Assembly: GCF_002303885.1 (NCBI RefSeq)
Contig: NZ_MRCM01000004.1
Span: 301,229-365,228, forward strand
Reading direction: 5' to 3'
Origin: Flavobacterium sp. ACN2
Lineage (GTDB): Bacteria; Bacteroidota; Bacteroidia; Flavobacteriales; Flavobacteriaceae
DNA length: 64,000 nt
Shown: positions 19,848-29,306 of the stretch, one piece after another
How the letters are laid out: each line of letters begins with the position of its first letter
Position numbering within the stretch: the first letter of the stretch is position 1
Notes under the pieces: model-generated
Told to the model about the DNA's origin: nothing
The model's database searches: none
The model's input: only the letters and a program-made list of their open reading frames with translations
Translations under genes and position numbers: made by a program

Positions 19848-21248
19848 TTAGTTTTTGTTTGCTAAGCTATCTTGTGATAGAACTCTAATTCGGTAAGGTC
19901 TTGTGGTTTCAAATTCATCTATAGAAATGCTGTATGTTTTTGATGAAGGAGATGCGTAGTAATTGCTAAAATCGTATCCTCCAATAATATATAATTTGTC
20001 ATTAATAAAGTGCATTGCAGCACATTTTAGCTCAAGATTAATATAAAATTCTTTAATTAGTTTTGATTTTGTATTGTAAACAAACAGTTTTCCGTCTTCA
20101 AACATATAAATAGTGCCTTCATTGTATGTAACTGCAGGATTTTCGAGTCGGCAAAGTAAAGTTGCTTCCTTTTTCCAGCTTTCATTTTTTAAATCGAAAC
20201 TCTGAATCTCAGAAAAACTTCTATTGTTGGTATTGCCAATTGTGAAAATTTTGTCCTCAATCAAAACTCCGCTTACTTCTTGGGCTACAGGCATTTTTGT
20301 TAACTCATACCATAGGCCAGAAGTTAGATTGAACATATGTACTTTATCTGTAAAAGCTTTTAAACCATTTTCGGTTGATCTTATTGAACCTCCCATAACA
20401 ATAATGTTGTCCTTGTAGGTGAAAGAAGCAAAGTTTACGGCTTTATGTGGATTTGTTTTGTCAATTGCAATTTGATTTGTGTTAAGGTTAAAAACTTCAA
20501 TTTCATTATCTAGAAATTCATGTTTTTTATTGCCTAGCGGCCCTCTTTTTCCGCCTAAAACATAAAGCGTGTTATTATGAAAAATTATATTATGGTAAGC
20601 TCGTTTTTTTAATTTCTGATTTGATTTCTTCCATACATCTGTTTTTGGATCATAAGTAAAGAGGTCTCCCTTGTAAAAAATTTTACCTTGATCGCCTCCA
20701 ATTTCTTGCAGGTATCTATTTGCAAAATTAGGATCGCTAAATCTAGTAGGGTCTCCACCTATGTTTTTTGATTTAATTGAGGTTAAAACATTCCATTGAT
20801 CACTATTGTCGCCTCCAATAACATAAATTTTGCCATTTGCTACTACAGAGCCAAAAGAATAAATACCATACTCCAAAGGTGATAGTTTGGTGAAGTCAAG
20901 TTTCGATTTTAATTTAGACCATCTATTATCAGTTATAGTTACATTTTTTAAAGTTTCAATATCTTCTTTAAGAGGGATAACATAATTTGACTTTTTTAAA
21001 TCTGTAAGCGCAATTTTTGTTGTGATATACCCGATATGAGAAACTTGAAGAGTGTCATTTGGGTTTATTTTATTATTCAATACAAACACTCCTTTTCCAT
21101 TGGTTAAAGTTCCAATTTTAGAACTTAATGCATAGATGTTGGCATCCTCTATTGGAAAACTAGTCGTTTGAGATTTAACGATTCCACTTATTGTTTGCGC
21201 ATTTGTCATAAACGGCAATAAGATGAAGATGTAAAACAGTTTTTTCAA
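19848..21248 (-). CDS. exported carboxypeptidase-regulatory/kelch-repeat protein 1
   Basis: This 466-residue exported protein starts with a TTG codon at 21248. A signal peptide (KKLFYIFILLPFMTNAQ) is followed by a carboxypeptidase-regulatory-like beta-sandwich (about 18-105: ISGIVKSQTTSFPIEDANIYAL). Then come kelch repeats (about 125-445) with IYVIGGD, LYVLGGK, IIVMGGS and LYIIGGY strand ends, which should form a beta-propeller. It is the last of three tandem paralogs on the minus strand. The role is unknown; such proteins may bind glycans or proteins at the cell surface. No catalytic motif is seen. The TTG start fits the signal-peptide start of its two paralogs, which use GTG. Confidence 0.85.
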   Translation of the reverse strand: MKKLFYIFILLPFMTNAQTISGIVKSQTTSFPIEDANIYALSSKIGTLTNGKGVFVLNNKINPNDTLQVSHIGYITTKIALTDLKKSNYVIPLKEDIETLKNVTITDNRWSKLKSKLDFTKLSPLEYGIYSFGSVVANGKIYVIGGDNSDQWNVLTSIKSKNIGGDPTRFSDPNFANRYLQEIGGDQGKIFYKGDLFTYDPKTDVWKKSNQKLKKRAYHNIIFHNNTLYVLGGKRGPLGNKKHEFLDNEIEVFNLNTNQIAIDKTNPHKAVNFASFTYKDNIIVMGGSIRSTENGLKAFTDKVHMFNLTSGLWYELTKMPVAQEVSGVLIEDKIFTIGNTNNRSFSEIQSFDLKNESWKKEATLLCRLENPAVTYNEGTIYMFEDGKLFVYNTKSKLIKEFYINLELKCAAMHFINDKLYIIGGYDFSNYYASPSSKTYSISIDEFETTRPYRIRVLSQDSLANKN

Positions 21249-21370
21249 AGTAAATAAGTTTTATCTTGGGTTGAATTCTTTAAAATTATACAAGGACTAA
21301 AATTTAATTTATGAATTGCAATAGAACAGGCTTTTAGCTAAAAATGTAGTTTTGCCTTTTTCATTAGAGC

Positions 21371-22753
21371 CTAGTTTCTATGAGCTATATTATTTTGTGA
21401 TGAATCTCTAACAAGGTTGGGTTTTGTGTTTTCGAATTCATCAATAGAAATAGTATAGACTTCTTTAGAAGGAGTAAAGGTGTAATTAGTATCTGTAAAT
21501 CCTCCAATAATATACAATTTGTCATTTAAAAAATGCATTGAGGCGGCATCTAGTTCAAGCGAGATTAGGTACTCTTTTACTTGTTTTGAGTTTATATTGT
21601 AAACTAATAATTTTCCATTTTCAAACAGGTAAATAGTGTTATTATTTGAAGTAATTCCTGGATTTTCTAGACGCGAAGATAAGGCAGTTTCATTTTTCCA
21701 GCTTTCGTTTGTTAAGTCAAAGCTTTGAATTACAGAAGGATTTTTGCTGTCTTTATTGCCAACTATAAAGATTTTATCGTTAATTAAAACTCCTTTCACT
21801 TCTTTTGCTTCAGGCATTTTTGCTAGTTCATACCATAATCCAGAAGTAATGTTGTACATATGGACTTGATCGGTAAAGGTTTTTTTATTTTTTTCATTGG
21901 ATTTAATTGAACCTCCCATCACAATAATATTGTCTTTGTAAACAAAAGAGGCAAAATCTGCAGCTTTATGAGGATTGGTTTTGTCAATTGTAATGGTGTT
22001 TTTACTTATATCAAAAACTTCAATTTCATTATCTAGATACTCAATCTTTTTATTGGTAGAAAAATTTTTTCCTCCTAAAACATATAGTGTATTGTTGTAA
22101 AAGTTAGCGTTGTGATAAGCTCTTTTTTTGAATTTAACATTAGACTTATGCCAAATATCTGTTTTTGTGTCATAAACGAATAAATTCTGTTTATAAAAAC
22201 TTTTGCTTCCTTGGTTTTTGAGTTCATCCATGTATTTTTGTAAAAATCTAGGATCGCTACTGTCAATGTTTTTTGATTTTATAGCTAGCATGGCATTTGA
22301 ATCTTCGCTAGCATCACCTCCAACAACATAAATTTTGCCATTTGCTACCACAGAGCCAAAAGAATAAATGCCGTACTCTAAAGGTGACAGTTTGGTGAAG
22401 TTAAGTTTCGATTTTAATTTAGACCACCTATTATCAGTTACAGTTACATTTTTTAAAGTTTCAACATCTTCTTCAAGAGAGATAACATAATTTGACTTTT
22501 TTAAATCTGTAATCGCAATTTTTGTTGTGATATATCCGATATGAGAAACCAGAAGAGTGTCATTTGGATTTATTTTATTATTCAATGAAAATTCTCCTTT
22601 TCCATTGGTTAAAGTTCCAATTTGAGTGCGCAATAAATAGATATTGGTATCTTCTATCGGTAAGTTTGTCGCTTGAGATTTAACAATTCCGCTTACTGTT
22701 TGCGCATTTGTAATAAAAGGCAGTAAAACGATAATATACAGTAGTTTTTTCAC
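21371..22753 (-). CDS. exported carboxypeptidase-regulatory/kelch-repeat protein 2
   Basis: This 460-residue paralog of the neighbours has the same architecture: signal peptide (KKLLYIIVLLPFITNAQ), regulatory-like domain, then kelch repeats. It starts with GTG at 22753; no in-frame ATG lies before the signal peptide. The middle section (DKTNPHKAADFASFVYKDN) is very close to copy 3, so copies 2 and 3 look like the more recent duplicates, while copies 1 and 2 are very close in the N-terminal third. The spacer to copy 1 (122 bases) has no clear terminator, so the two may be co-transcribed. Function unknown. Confidence 0.85.
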   Translation of the reverse strand: MKKLLYIIVLLPFITNAQTVSGIVKSQATNLPIEDTNIYLLRTQIGTLTNGKGEFSLNNKINPNDTLLVSHIGYITTKIAITDLKKSNYVISLEEDVETLKNVTVTDNRWSKLKSKLNFTKLSPLEYGIYSFGSVVANGKIYVVGGDASEDSNAMLAIKSKNIDSSDPRFLQKYMDELKNQGSKSFYKQNLFVYDTKTDIWHKSNVKFKKRAYHNANFYNNTLYVLGGKNFSTNKKIEYLDNEIEVFDISKNTITIDKTNPHKAADFASFVYKDNIIVMGGSIKSNEKNKKTFTDQVHMYNITSGLWYELAKMPEAKEVKGVLINDKIFIVGNKDSKNPSVIQSFDLTNESWKNETALSSRLENPGITSNNNTIYLFENGKLLVYNINSKQVKEYLISLELDAASMHFLNDKLYIIGGFTDTNYTFTPSKEVYTISIDEFENTKPNLVRDSSQNNIAHRN

Positions 22754-22920
22754 GGTAAATAAGTTTTGTCTTGGATTAAATTCTTTAAAAAGTCTCTTAA
22801 AACTGAGGATTATAGTGGCTTATTTGAAGTAAATTTAGTATTAATTTTTTTGAGTTCCAATGAAATAAAATAGACTTTCAGTTAAAAATCAAAGTTTATT
22901 CTATTTTTAAAATAAGACAT

Positions 22921-22953
22921 AAAAAAATGCCCTGTTTTTTGCAGAGCATTTTT
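22921..22953 (-). terminator. terminator of kelch protein 3
   Basis: ATGCcCTG and CAGaGCAT form an eight-base stem with one mismatch, with A-rich bases on the left (T run when read on the minus strand). It follows the stop codon of the third kelch gene and separates it from copy 2. Confidence 0.7.
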
Positions 22954-22961
22954 ATCATGAG

Positions 22962-24341
22962 TTAGTTTCTTTGAGCAACATTATTTTGAGACAAAATTCT
23001 AATGCGGTTTGGTGCGGTAGTGTCAAATTCGTCAATAGAAATACTGTACACTTTTGATGAAGGAATCTTCATGAACGAACCAAATGAATAGCCTCCAAGA
23101 ATATACAATTTGTTATTTATAAAATGCATCGTGGCATCTCTTAATTGAAGATCGACAAAGTATTCTTTAATCTGTTTTGATTTTGTATTGTAGATTGAAA
23201 GCTTCCCATCTTCAAAAAGGTAAATATCATCAACATTGTAAGCAATTGCTGGATTTTCTAAATGAGAAATTAAAGTTGCTTCATTTTTCCAAGTTTCATT
23301 TGTTAAATCAAAACTCTGAATCTCAGATAAGCTTTTGTTGTCATTATTTCCAACGGTAAAAATTTTATCTCCAATCAAAACTCCTTTTACTTCTTTGGCA
23401 ACCGGCATTTTTTCTAGCTCATACCATAATCCAGAAGTGATGTTGTACATGTGCACTTTGTCTGTAAAAGTTTTTTCTCCTTTTTCGGTCTTTTTTGTAG
23501 AGCCGCCCATAACAATAATATTGTCTTTATAGACAAAAGAAGCAAAGTCTGCAGCCATATGAGGATTGGTTTTGTCAATGGTAATCGAGTTTTTATTAAT
23601 GTCAAAAACTTCAATTTCGTTTTCTAAATATTCAAATCTTTGGTTTGTAGACATTCTTTTACCTCCTAAAACATAAAGTGTATTGTTGTAGCAATTTACG
23701 TTATGATAAGCTCTTCTCTTGAATTTTGTATTTGATTTCTCCCATACATCTGTTTTAGGATCGTAAATAAGCAAGTCTTCCCTGTAAAATTTTTTGGCTA
23801 CTTGCATTTGAAGTAATTGTAGATATTTTTTTTGGAAGTTAGGATCGTTGTCATAGCTTATGCTTCTTTCCTTTAAAATCTTTAGTACATTCTCTTCTTC
23901 GCTGATATCACCGCCTACAATATAAATCTTGCCATTTACAACTGTCGAACCAAAAGAATAAAGAACATTATCTAAAGATTTAAGCTTAGTAAAGTCAAGT
24001 TGAGATTTTAATTTCGTTTGACGATTTGTGATTTCTACATTGTTAAGAGTTTCAATGTCTTCTTTAAGCACTATGATAAAATTTGACTTTTTAAAATCGG
24101 CAATTGCAATTTTTGCTGTTAGGTAGCCAATATGTGATACCTGGAGTGTATCGCTTGCTTTTGCTTTGCTTAATGAAAACTCTCCAATGTCGTTGGTTAT
24201 GGTTCCTGTTTGAGCTCGTAATGCATATATGTTTGCATCTTCGATTGGTAAATTAGTAGTTTCAGATTTAACAATTCCGCTTATTGTTTGCGCATTTGCA
24301 ATAAAAGGCAGTAAAATGACAATGTAGAGTAGTTTTTTCAC
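22962..24341 (-). CDS. exported carboxypeptidase-regulatory/kelch-repeat protein 3
   Basis: This is the first gene of the triplet, 459 residues from a GTG start at 24341. The start is placed by alignment with its paralogs: the signal peptide KKLLYIVILLPFIANAQ follows directly. A longer reading from ATG 24422 would put 27 odd residues before the signal peptide and is rejected. The regulatory-like domain spans about 18-100 and kelch repeats about 120-440 (IYIVGGD, LYVLGGK, IIVMGGS, LYILGGY). It is probably exported to the periplasm or surface. No promoter of the usual form was found upstream. Confidence 0.83.
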   Translation of the reverse strand: MKKLLYIVILLPFIANAQTISGIVKSETTNLPIEDANIYALRAQTGTITNDIGEFSLSKAKASDTLQVSHIGYLTAKIAIADFKKSNFIIVLKEDIETLNNVEITNRQTKLKSQLDFTKLKSLDNVLYSFGSTVVNGKIYIVGGDISEEENVLKILKERSISYDNDPNFQKKYLQLLQMQVAKKFYREDLLIYDPKTDVWEKSNTKFKRRAYHNVNCYNNTLYVLGGKRMSTNQRFEYLENEIEVFDINKNSITIDKTNPHMAADFASFVYKDNIIVMGGSTKKTEKGEKTFTDKVHMYNITSGLWYELEKMPVAKEVKGVLIGDKIFTVGNNDNKSLSEIQSFDLTNETWKNEATLISHLENPAIAYNVDDIYLFEDGKLSIYNTKSKQIKEYFVDLQLRDATMHFINNKLYILGGYSFGSFMKIPSSKVYSISIDEFDTTAPNRIRILSQNNVAQRN

Positions 24342-24513
24342 AATATTAGGTTTTTGTTGGGTTAGAAAATTTTTAAAAATGCAACTTCTTATAAAAAACT
24401 GCGTTTCAAAAAGTTGGCTCAATTTTTATGCCGAGGCTGTTAATTTGAGGTAAAATAATTGTTAAAAATACCGATTTTTTTACTTTAAAAAGTTAAATTC
24501 GCTTTTTAGGCAA

Positions 24514-24521
24514 TATATTTG
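24514..24521 (+). promoter_or_regulatory. promoter -7 element of the LysM/NlpC gene
   Basis: TATATTTG matches TAnnTTTG exactly. A TTA lies 18 bases upstream in the -33 place. The transcript would have a leader of roughly 55 bases. Confidence 0.5.
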
Positions 24522-24582
24522 TTTTTTTTGAGTTGAAATAAATGTATAATTTAAAAAAGTGTAAAAACTTTAATAAGAGAGT

Positions 24583-25743
24583 ATGATTTATCGGTTAATA
24601 ATAGTGTTGTTTTTTTTCAGTGTTGGAGCTTTTGCGCAGGATAATTTCATTAAGCACAAGATCTCAAAAGGAGAAAACCTTTCTGTTATTGCTAAAAAAT
24701 ATGGAGTGAAAGTGAAAGATATTGCAGATGCAAATCCGAATGCTCCTAAGATATTAAAACTAAACTCAACACTTTTAATTCCAAATAAAAATAAAAGTAC
24801 TGCAAAGACAAAGTCAAAAAATGAAGAAATTGCAGTAAACGATACTCCTCTTAATGCTTCTGGAACTCACGAAGTAGCCTCAAAAGAAACACTTTGGGGA
24901 ATTTCTAAAAAATATAATGTTTCTGTTGATGATCTTAAGAAAGAAAATCCATCTCTGGAAACCGAAGGCTTAAAAATAGGGCAGCAAATAAATATTCCTT
25001 CCAATAACGTAGCGTCGAATATTAGTTCGTCAAGTGAAACTCCAATTACTTCAGAAGTGGTTTCAACAGATGTTGAGCTTATAAGAGAAGTTAAGCCTAA
25101 AGAAACAAAATACGGAATTTCTAAGGAATATGGTATTACAGTTGCAGAATTAGAACGTCAGAATCCATCAATTAAAGGAAAAGTTCCTGTTGGGTATCTA
25201 TTGAAGATTCGCGTTCCGAAAGAAAAAGCAGATGCAATCCAGTCTGCAAAAGCGTTACAAGACAATAATTCGCAAATAGATACTTCTTCTGTTCAAATAG
25301 CAGGAACTGCTCCCGAAATAAAAAAAGATTCAACTGTTTTAAGGACAGGAGATTATTCTGGATTAATTGATCAGATAATAGCAAGTGCAACTGAAAATAT
25401 AGGGATCAGGTATAGATCGGGCGGAACAACAAAAGCAGGTTTCGACTGTTCAGGATTAATGTTCTGTACTTTTGGAAATTTTGATATTAAACTGCCGAGA
25501 AGTTCAATAGAACAATCTCGAATAGGAACAAAAGTAGCGTCGGAGGAGGCTCAAAAAGGCGATTTAATTTTCTTTAGAACCAACGGCAGACGTCATATAA
25601 ATCATGTAGGTATGGTTGTTGAAAATGTTGATGGTGAGATTAAATTTGTACATTCATCAACTCATGGTGGTGTTATGATTTCTTCTACAAAAGAACCCTA
25701 TTATACAAGAGCTTTTTCTCAAGTAAATCGCGTTCTGAATTAA
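24583..25743 (+). CDS. LysM peptidoglycan hydrolase with NlpC/P60 domain
   Basis: This 386-residue exported cell-wall endopeptidase has a signal peptide (1-18, ending AFAQ) and three LysM modules (about 23-67, 95-139 and 165-210) that bind peptidoglycan. A linker rich in Ser and Thr leads to an NlpC/P60 domain (about 263-386). The catalytic triad reads Cys289 (FDCSGLM), His341 (NHVGMVV) and His357 (HSSTHGG). It would cut peptide stems during wall growth or division. Its 3' end overlaps by four bases the 3' end of the convergent response-regulator gene. Confidence 0.94.
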   Translation: MIYRLIIVLFFFSVGAFAQDNFIKHKISKGENLSVIAKKYGVKVKDIADANPNAPKILKLNSTLLIPNKNKSTAKTKSKNEEIAVNDTPLNASGTHEVASKETLWGISKKYNVSVDDLKKENPSLETEGLKIGQQINIPSNNVASNISSSSETPITSEVVSTDVELIREVKPKETKYGISKEYGITVAELERQNPSIKGKVPVGYLLKIRVPKEKADAIQSAKALQDNNSQIDTSSVQIAGTAPEIKKDSTVLRTGDYSGLIDQIIASATENIGIRYRSGGTTKAGFDCSGLMFCTFGNFDIKLPRSSIEQSRIGTKVASEEAQKGDLIFFRTNGRRHINHVGMVVENVDGEIKFVHSSTHGGVMISSTKEPYYTRAFSQVNRVLN

Positions 25744-26129
25744 ACTTCTAGAAAAGCATTTTTCAATATTTCTAATCTAAAAGGTTTGGTCCAAAAGTCG
25801 GACACATATTTGTTTTCTTTTACTTTTTTAATTTCATCAATATCTAAAGTCGAAGAAAGCACGAAAATTTCGGTTCTTTCTTTTAAATCTTCTGGTAATC
25901 TGTCAAATTCTTCCAAAAATTCAAAACCATTCATAATAGGCATCTGAATGTCTAAAAGAATAATCAAAGGGTTTTGTGGCTGATGCTTTAGTATCCAATT
26001 AATTCCTTCTCGTCCGTTATTAGCTATGTAGATAGGATTAATGTCGAGCCCTTTTTTAAGTAATTTTTTAGTGACAAATTGATCAATCAAATTGTCTTCT
26101 ATAATTATAAATTGAGATCTATACGGCAT
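25740..26129 (-). CDS. single-domain response regulator (CheY-like)
   Basis: This 129-residue receiver domain has no output domain. Key residues are the acidic pair Glu11-Asp12, phospho-acceptor Asp60 (LLDIQMP), the Ser-Ser switch near 92-93 and Lys115 (TKPF). It overlaps the 3' end of the upstream histidine-kinase gene by 11 bases, so the two are translationally coupled partners. Its output must be a protein interaction, since there is no DNA-binding domain. Confidence 0.93.
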   Translation of the reverse strand: MPYRSQFIIIEDNLIDQFVTKKLLKKGLDINPIYIANNGREGINWILKHQPQNPLIILLDIQMPIMNGFEFLEEFDRLPEDLKERTEIFVLSSTLDIDEIKKVKENKYVSDFWTKPFRLEILKNAFLEV

Positions 26130-27543
26130 ATGAACTTGGTATTGTTACTATAAATTTACTTCCAACACTGCTTTCTGAAAATACAGAAATATCTCCTTTA
26201 ATATTTTCAACAGCTTCTTTTACAATATAGAGGCCTAATCCTGAACCTTTATTTTTGTTTGTTCCAAAATACATGTCAAAAATATTGGCTTTATGATCGT
26301 CATGAATTCCAATTCCGTTATCTGTTACTTCAATTTTATTTAAGCCTTCGCTAAAATAGGTTCTTATTGTAATAAACATTTCTTGTTTGCTGCAATCTGC
26401 ATACTTTATAGCATTAGAGAGTAGGTTATTGATGATTATTTTTAAACGAAGACCGTCACTTTCAATCTGATCTACTAAAAGTTCTTGCGTGAATTTAATT
26501 CTGTTTGCATTTTCAATATGCATTAATTGAAGGATGGCTTCATTGCACAACTCTTTTAGGCTTACGGGTTCCAGGATTATTTCTTTTCTTTTGTTTTTAG
26601 AATAATCAATAATGTCACTAATAAATTGATCCTGTCTTTCAAGACTTTGGTGCATCATTTCTAAATAATTTCGAACCTGTTGTGCATCGTCCTCCAATGC
26701 TGTTATTTCGATAAGACCTTTTAAAGAAGTAATTGGAGATCTCAAGTCGTGAGAGGCGCTGTAAACAAATCGGTCCAATTCGCGATTTACAATAATCAGA
26801 TTTTCATTTTTCACTTCCGTTTCTTTCTTCGAAATCAGTAGTCTTTTGACCATTATCGAGTAATAAAGGCAAACGCTGCAGATTATAACCAGAATGAAAA
26901 AGATGTTTGTAATAATCAATAAGTCCTTTATTTTTCGGGTTCCTTCACCAAGGGTATTAGAAAAATTGCGTTGGTTAATGGTTAATTGGTCACTTATTGA
27001 GCTAATTTGCTTTAAGTGTTTTTTCTGATCTGTTGAGGTTAAAATATTATGTTCGATTTTTGCATTAATCTGCTGGCCAATAACAAATAAATCAAAGATT
27101 AATTTATCTCCTTCTCCCCATTCTTTTATGGCTTTAGATAAAAAGCTGACATTTTTAAAATTTTCGAATAGCCAGATAAGATCATCTAGATCATCTTCGT
27201 GATTTCGACCAATTAAAAATCCCTTTCTAGCAACTTTATTGTCTCCAGCTTTCAAAAGTGTGATTCTTGCAATACCATCTCCTTGTGGCACCTTTAATTC
27301 TTCAAGAAACAATTTCCATTGTGTATGGTTTTTGGTGAATAAATAGGTAATTAAATGTCTTGATGCATCTTTTTGTCCTTTCGAATAATGAGATTCCCCG
27401 TTTACATAAGCTCTATTGGCAGATAAGATTTTAATTGTAAAAAAATTGATGCAGATTAGCAATGCACACGAAATAAAAATGATTAAAATAAGGATGAAAA
27501 CATTTGGGAAACGAAAGTTTTTTAAAGCTTGCAGTTTAGACAT
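26119..27543 (-). CDS. membrane sensor histidine kinase
   Basis: This is a 474-residue kinase. A membrane helix (about 15-38) and a second one (about 207-230) flank a periplasmic helical sensor of about 165 residues. A HisKA domain has His265 in SASHDLRSP. The catalytic ATPase domain has LLSNAIKYADC (N box), DNGIGIHDDH (G1) and GSGLGLYIVKEAV (G2). It is followed, with an 11-base overlap, by its response regulator. The signal sensed is not evident. The 416-base upstream region shows no consensus promoter. Confidence 0.92.
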   Translation of the reverse strand: MSKLQALKNFRFPNVFILILIIFISCALLICINFFTIKILSANRAYVNGESHYSKGQKDASRHLITYLFTKNHTQWKLFLEELKVPQGDGIARITLLKAGDNKVARKGFLIGRNHEDDLDDLIWLFENFKNVSFLSKAIKEWGEGDKLIFDLFVIGQQINAKIEHNILTSTDQKKHLKQISSISDQLTINQRNFSNTLGEGTRKIKDLLIITNIFFILVIICSVCLYYSIMVKRLLISKKETEVKNENLIIVNRELDRFVYSASHDLRSPITSLKGLIEITALEDDAQQVRNYLEMMHQSLERQDQFISDIIDYSKNKRKEIILEPVSLKELCNEAILQLMHIENANRIKFTQELLVDQIESDGLRLKIIINNLLSNAIKYADCSKQEMFITIRTYFSEGLNKIEVTDNGIGIHDDHKANIFDMYFGTNKNKGSGLGLYIVKEAVENIKGDISVFSESSVGSKFIVTIPSSYAV

Positions 27544-27959
27544 AATTTTAAAATTAGTAGGTTAATGAAAAAGTGCCTTTTGCGTTTTTTGTCAGTATGA
27601 ATAAATAATTATTTGGGGAAATTAATCTATATTAAACATTAAACACTTGTTAAGGTATTTCGCTCTTTGTAAATGCTTTTATAATGATTATCTCAAATAT
27701 AGTAAAATTTATCTTATGGTTTTAAGAAAAAAAATAGATACGGAGCAAAAATATTTCCATTCTAAATAATTTTGTTTAAGTATTTGGTAGTTAATTTGTT
27801 GTGCTTTTTTGAGGGCTTTTTTATTGGAATATTGTTGAAAAAAAGCAACTTTTGATTTCAATTTTGAAGTGAAAAAGGAATTTATGAGGCATTAAAATAA
27901 ACAAAAACAAGAATTGTTTTTGTTTAAAGATTAAAGGCTGGATTCAGTGAATCGTCTCT
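27544..27959. other. 416-base spacer between the histidine kinase and the Tam-like gene
   Basis: No gene was found here. The only structure is the hairpin at 27898-27926. The remainder is AT-rich with several T and A runs. Confidence 0.5.
27898..27926 (-). terminator. AT-rich hairpin, likely terminator of the Tam-like gene
   Basis: TAAACAAAAACAA and TTGTTTTTGTTTA form a perfect 13-bp stem with a three-base loop. On the minus strand it follows the methyltransferase stop codon and is followed by TTTTAAT. The stem is AT-rich, so it is weak by GC content. Confidence 0.5.
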
Positions 27960-28718
27960 TTAAAATTTAGCGTAAATAATCAATCGTCTAAATGCATAGA
28001 TTGAAGGAACTGAAGGAAAATAAGCATCTATTCTTTTCTTAAACTCTGTTGTTAAAGCAGTAAATTCCTGATCATTCAATCTTTCTTGATATACAGTTAA
28101 GGCAGAACCCGAAATGAACTCAAAAAAGTCATCTTTTTTAGTAGAAATAATTGGATAAACTTTCTCATACAGAACCAAATCGGTACCGCCATTTTCGAAA
28201 ACGATTTTAGCATATTCATCTAAAGTCAATACTGGTGAAGGACGTGTCCAATTTTTAAGATACGATGCAAAGGGCTCTTCCTGCACCAATTGAAAAAGTA
28301 TTTTATTGAGGATATTTTCATTTTGCTGCGGCATCTGAACAGCCAGCTGTCCGCCTGAATTAATGCGCGATATAATTTTTGGGAAAAGCTCGTAATGATT
28401 ATCAATCCATTGTAATGCGGCGTTTGAAAAAATCAAATCCCATTTGGTTTCGTCAGCAATCTGTTCTAAAATGGTTTTGTCTTTAAACTCAAGATTTTCT
28501 TGTGTTGGAGCTTTTGCCAACATTTCAGCAGAATTATCAATACCCAAAACAAATGGATTGGTAAGTTTTTGATATAATTTTTGGGTAAGTTCACCCGTTC
28601 CGCACCCGAGGTCTATAACTTTCAGATTGGGTTTGTCAATAATATGACTTGTAAGATCATGAAAAGGTTTAGAACGTTCTTCTTTAAATTCGTTGTATTT
28701 TTTTGGATCCCAAGTCAT
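27960..28718 (-). CDS. trans-aconitate 2-methyltransferase-like SAM methyltransferase
   Basis: This is a 252-residue class I methyltransferase. The SAM site is VIDLGCGTGELTQKL (about 34-48), with an acidic residue in VLGIDNSAEML. The start MTWDPKKYNEF, the FSNAALQWIDNH segment and the overall length resemble E. coli Tam, which methylates trans-aconitate, an inhibitory by-product of aconitase. Two aconitases lie about 10 kb away, which suits that role. The substrate is inferred, not proven; a general small-molecule methyltransferase is the alternative. Confidence 0.78.
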   Translation of the reverse strand: MTWDPKKYNEFKEERSKPFHDLTSHIIDKPNLKVIDLGCGTGELTQKLYQKLTNPFVLGIDNSAEMLAKAPTQENLEFKDKTILEQIADETKWDLIFSNAALQWIDNHYELFPKIISRINSGGQLAVQMPQQNENILNKILFQLVQEEPFASYLKNWTRPSPVLTLDEYAKIVFENGGTDLVLYEKVYPIISTKKDDFFEFISGSALTVYQERLNDQEFTALTTEFKKRIDAYFPSVPSIYAFRRLIIYAKF

Positions 28719-28824
28719 GATGCTGTTTTTATTTAAAATTAAGGAAAATTTCTAACGCTTCAAAAACAGGGAAAAAAGATTGTTCTGTTGTTTTTCAATT
28801 TAAAATTGAAAAACTCATTTAAAG

Positions 28825-29223
28825 TTATTCTAATTCATGCCAAAAATGACCACAGCCGTTTTTGCATTCTGTATTTCTTCTTTCTGTATCTGTAATTTTA
28901 AAAATCCAAAGTAAGGTAGTTACCGTTTTTTCATTCTCATTTTCAGGAAGTGAAGCTAATTTATTAAATGCAATCTTCGTTGGGAAAGTTTTTAAAATTA
29001 CAATTGGTGTATAAGTTGGTTTTAATGGAATTGTGTCAATTGCAGTCTGATAAGCTTCTGAATTATAATGGGTTTTGTTTGGGATTGAATTAAAAATATA
29101 ATTCTGTAATGTCGTAAAAAGTTCTTTAAAATTATTTTTCTCTTCAAGTAATAACTGCAAACCAAGATCAAAATCTAATTTGTCTTGGGCGATTTTATTA
29201 ATTAATATTTTTTGCTGATTCAT
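28825..29223 (-). CDS. small soluble protein, possibly DUF5958
   Basis: This 132-residue protein has no signal peptide or membrane helix. The N-terminal half is helical (INKIAQDKLDFDLGLQLL). The middle has IPLKPTYTPIVIL, which recalls the KPThTPvvll motif of DUF5958. The C-terminus is Cys/His-bearing (ECKNGCGHFWHELE), a possible metal site. The family call is from memory of the motif only. It lies between the Tam-like and SDR genes, each with its own spacer, so no operon role can be drawn. Confidence 0.6.
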   Translation of the reverse strand: MNQQKILINKIAQDKLDFDLGLQLLLEEKNNFKELFTTLQNYIFNSIPNKTHYNSEAYQTAIDTIPLKPTYTPIVILKTFPTKIAFNKLASLPENENEKTVTTLLWIFKITDTERRNTECKNGCGHFWHELE

Positions 29224-29306
29224 TAGTCAAATGTAAGCTGCTTAAAAAAATGCTTAGCTGTAAAACTTCGTTTTGTAATAAATCTGTTTGAGCTGTTTAA
29301 TATATC

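Noticed and set aside
24342..24422. N-terminal extension of kelch protein 3 from ATG 24422
   Set aside because: Would place 27 residues before a clear signal peptide; the two paralogs start at the same point with TTG and GTG.
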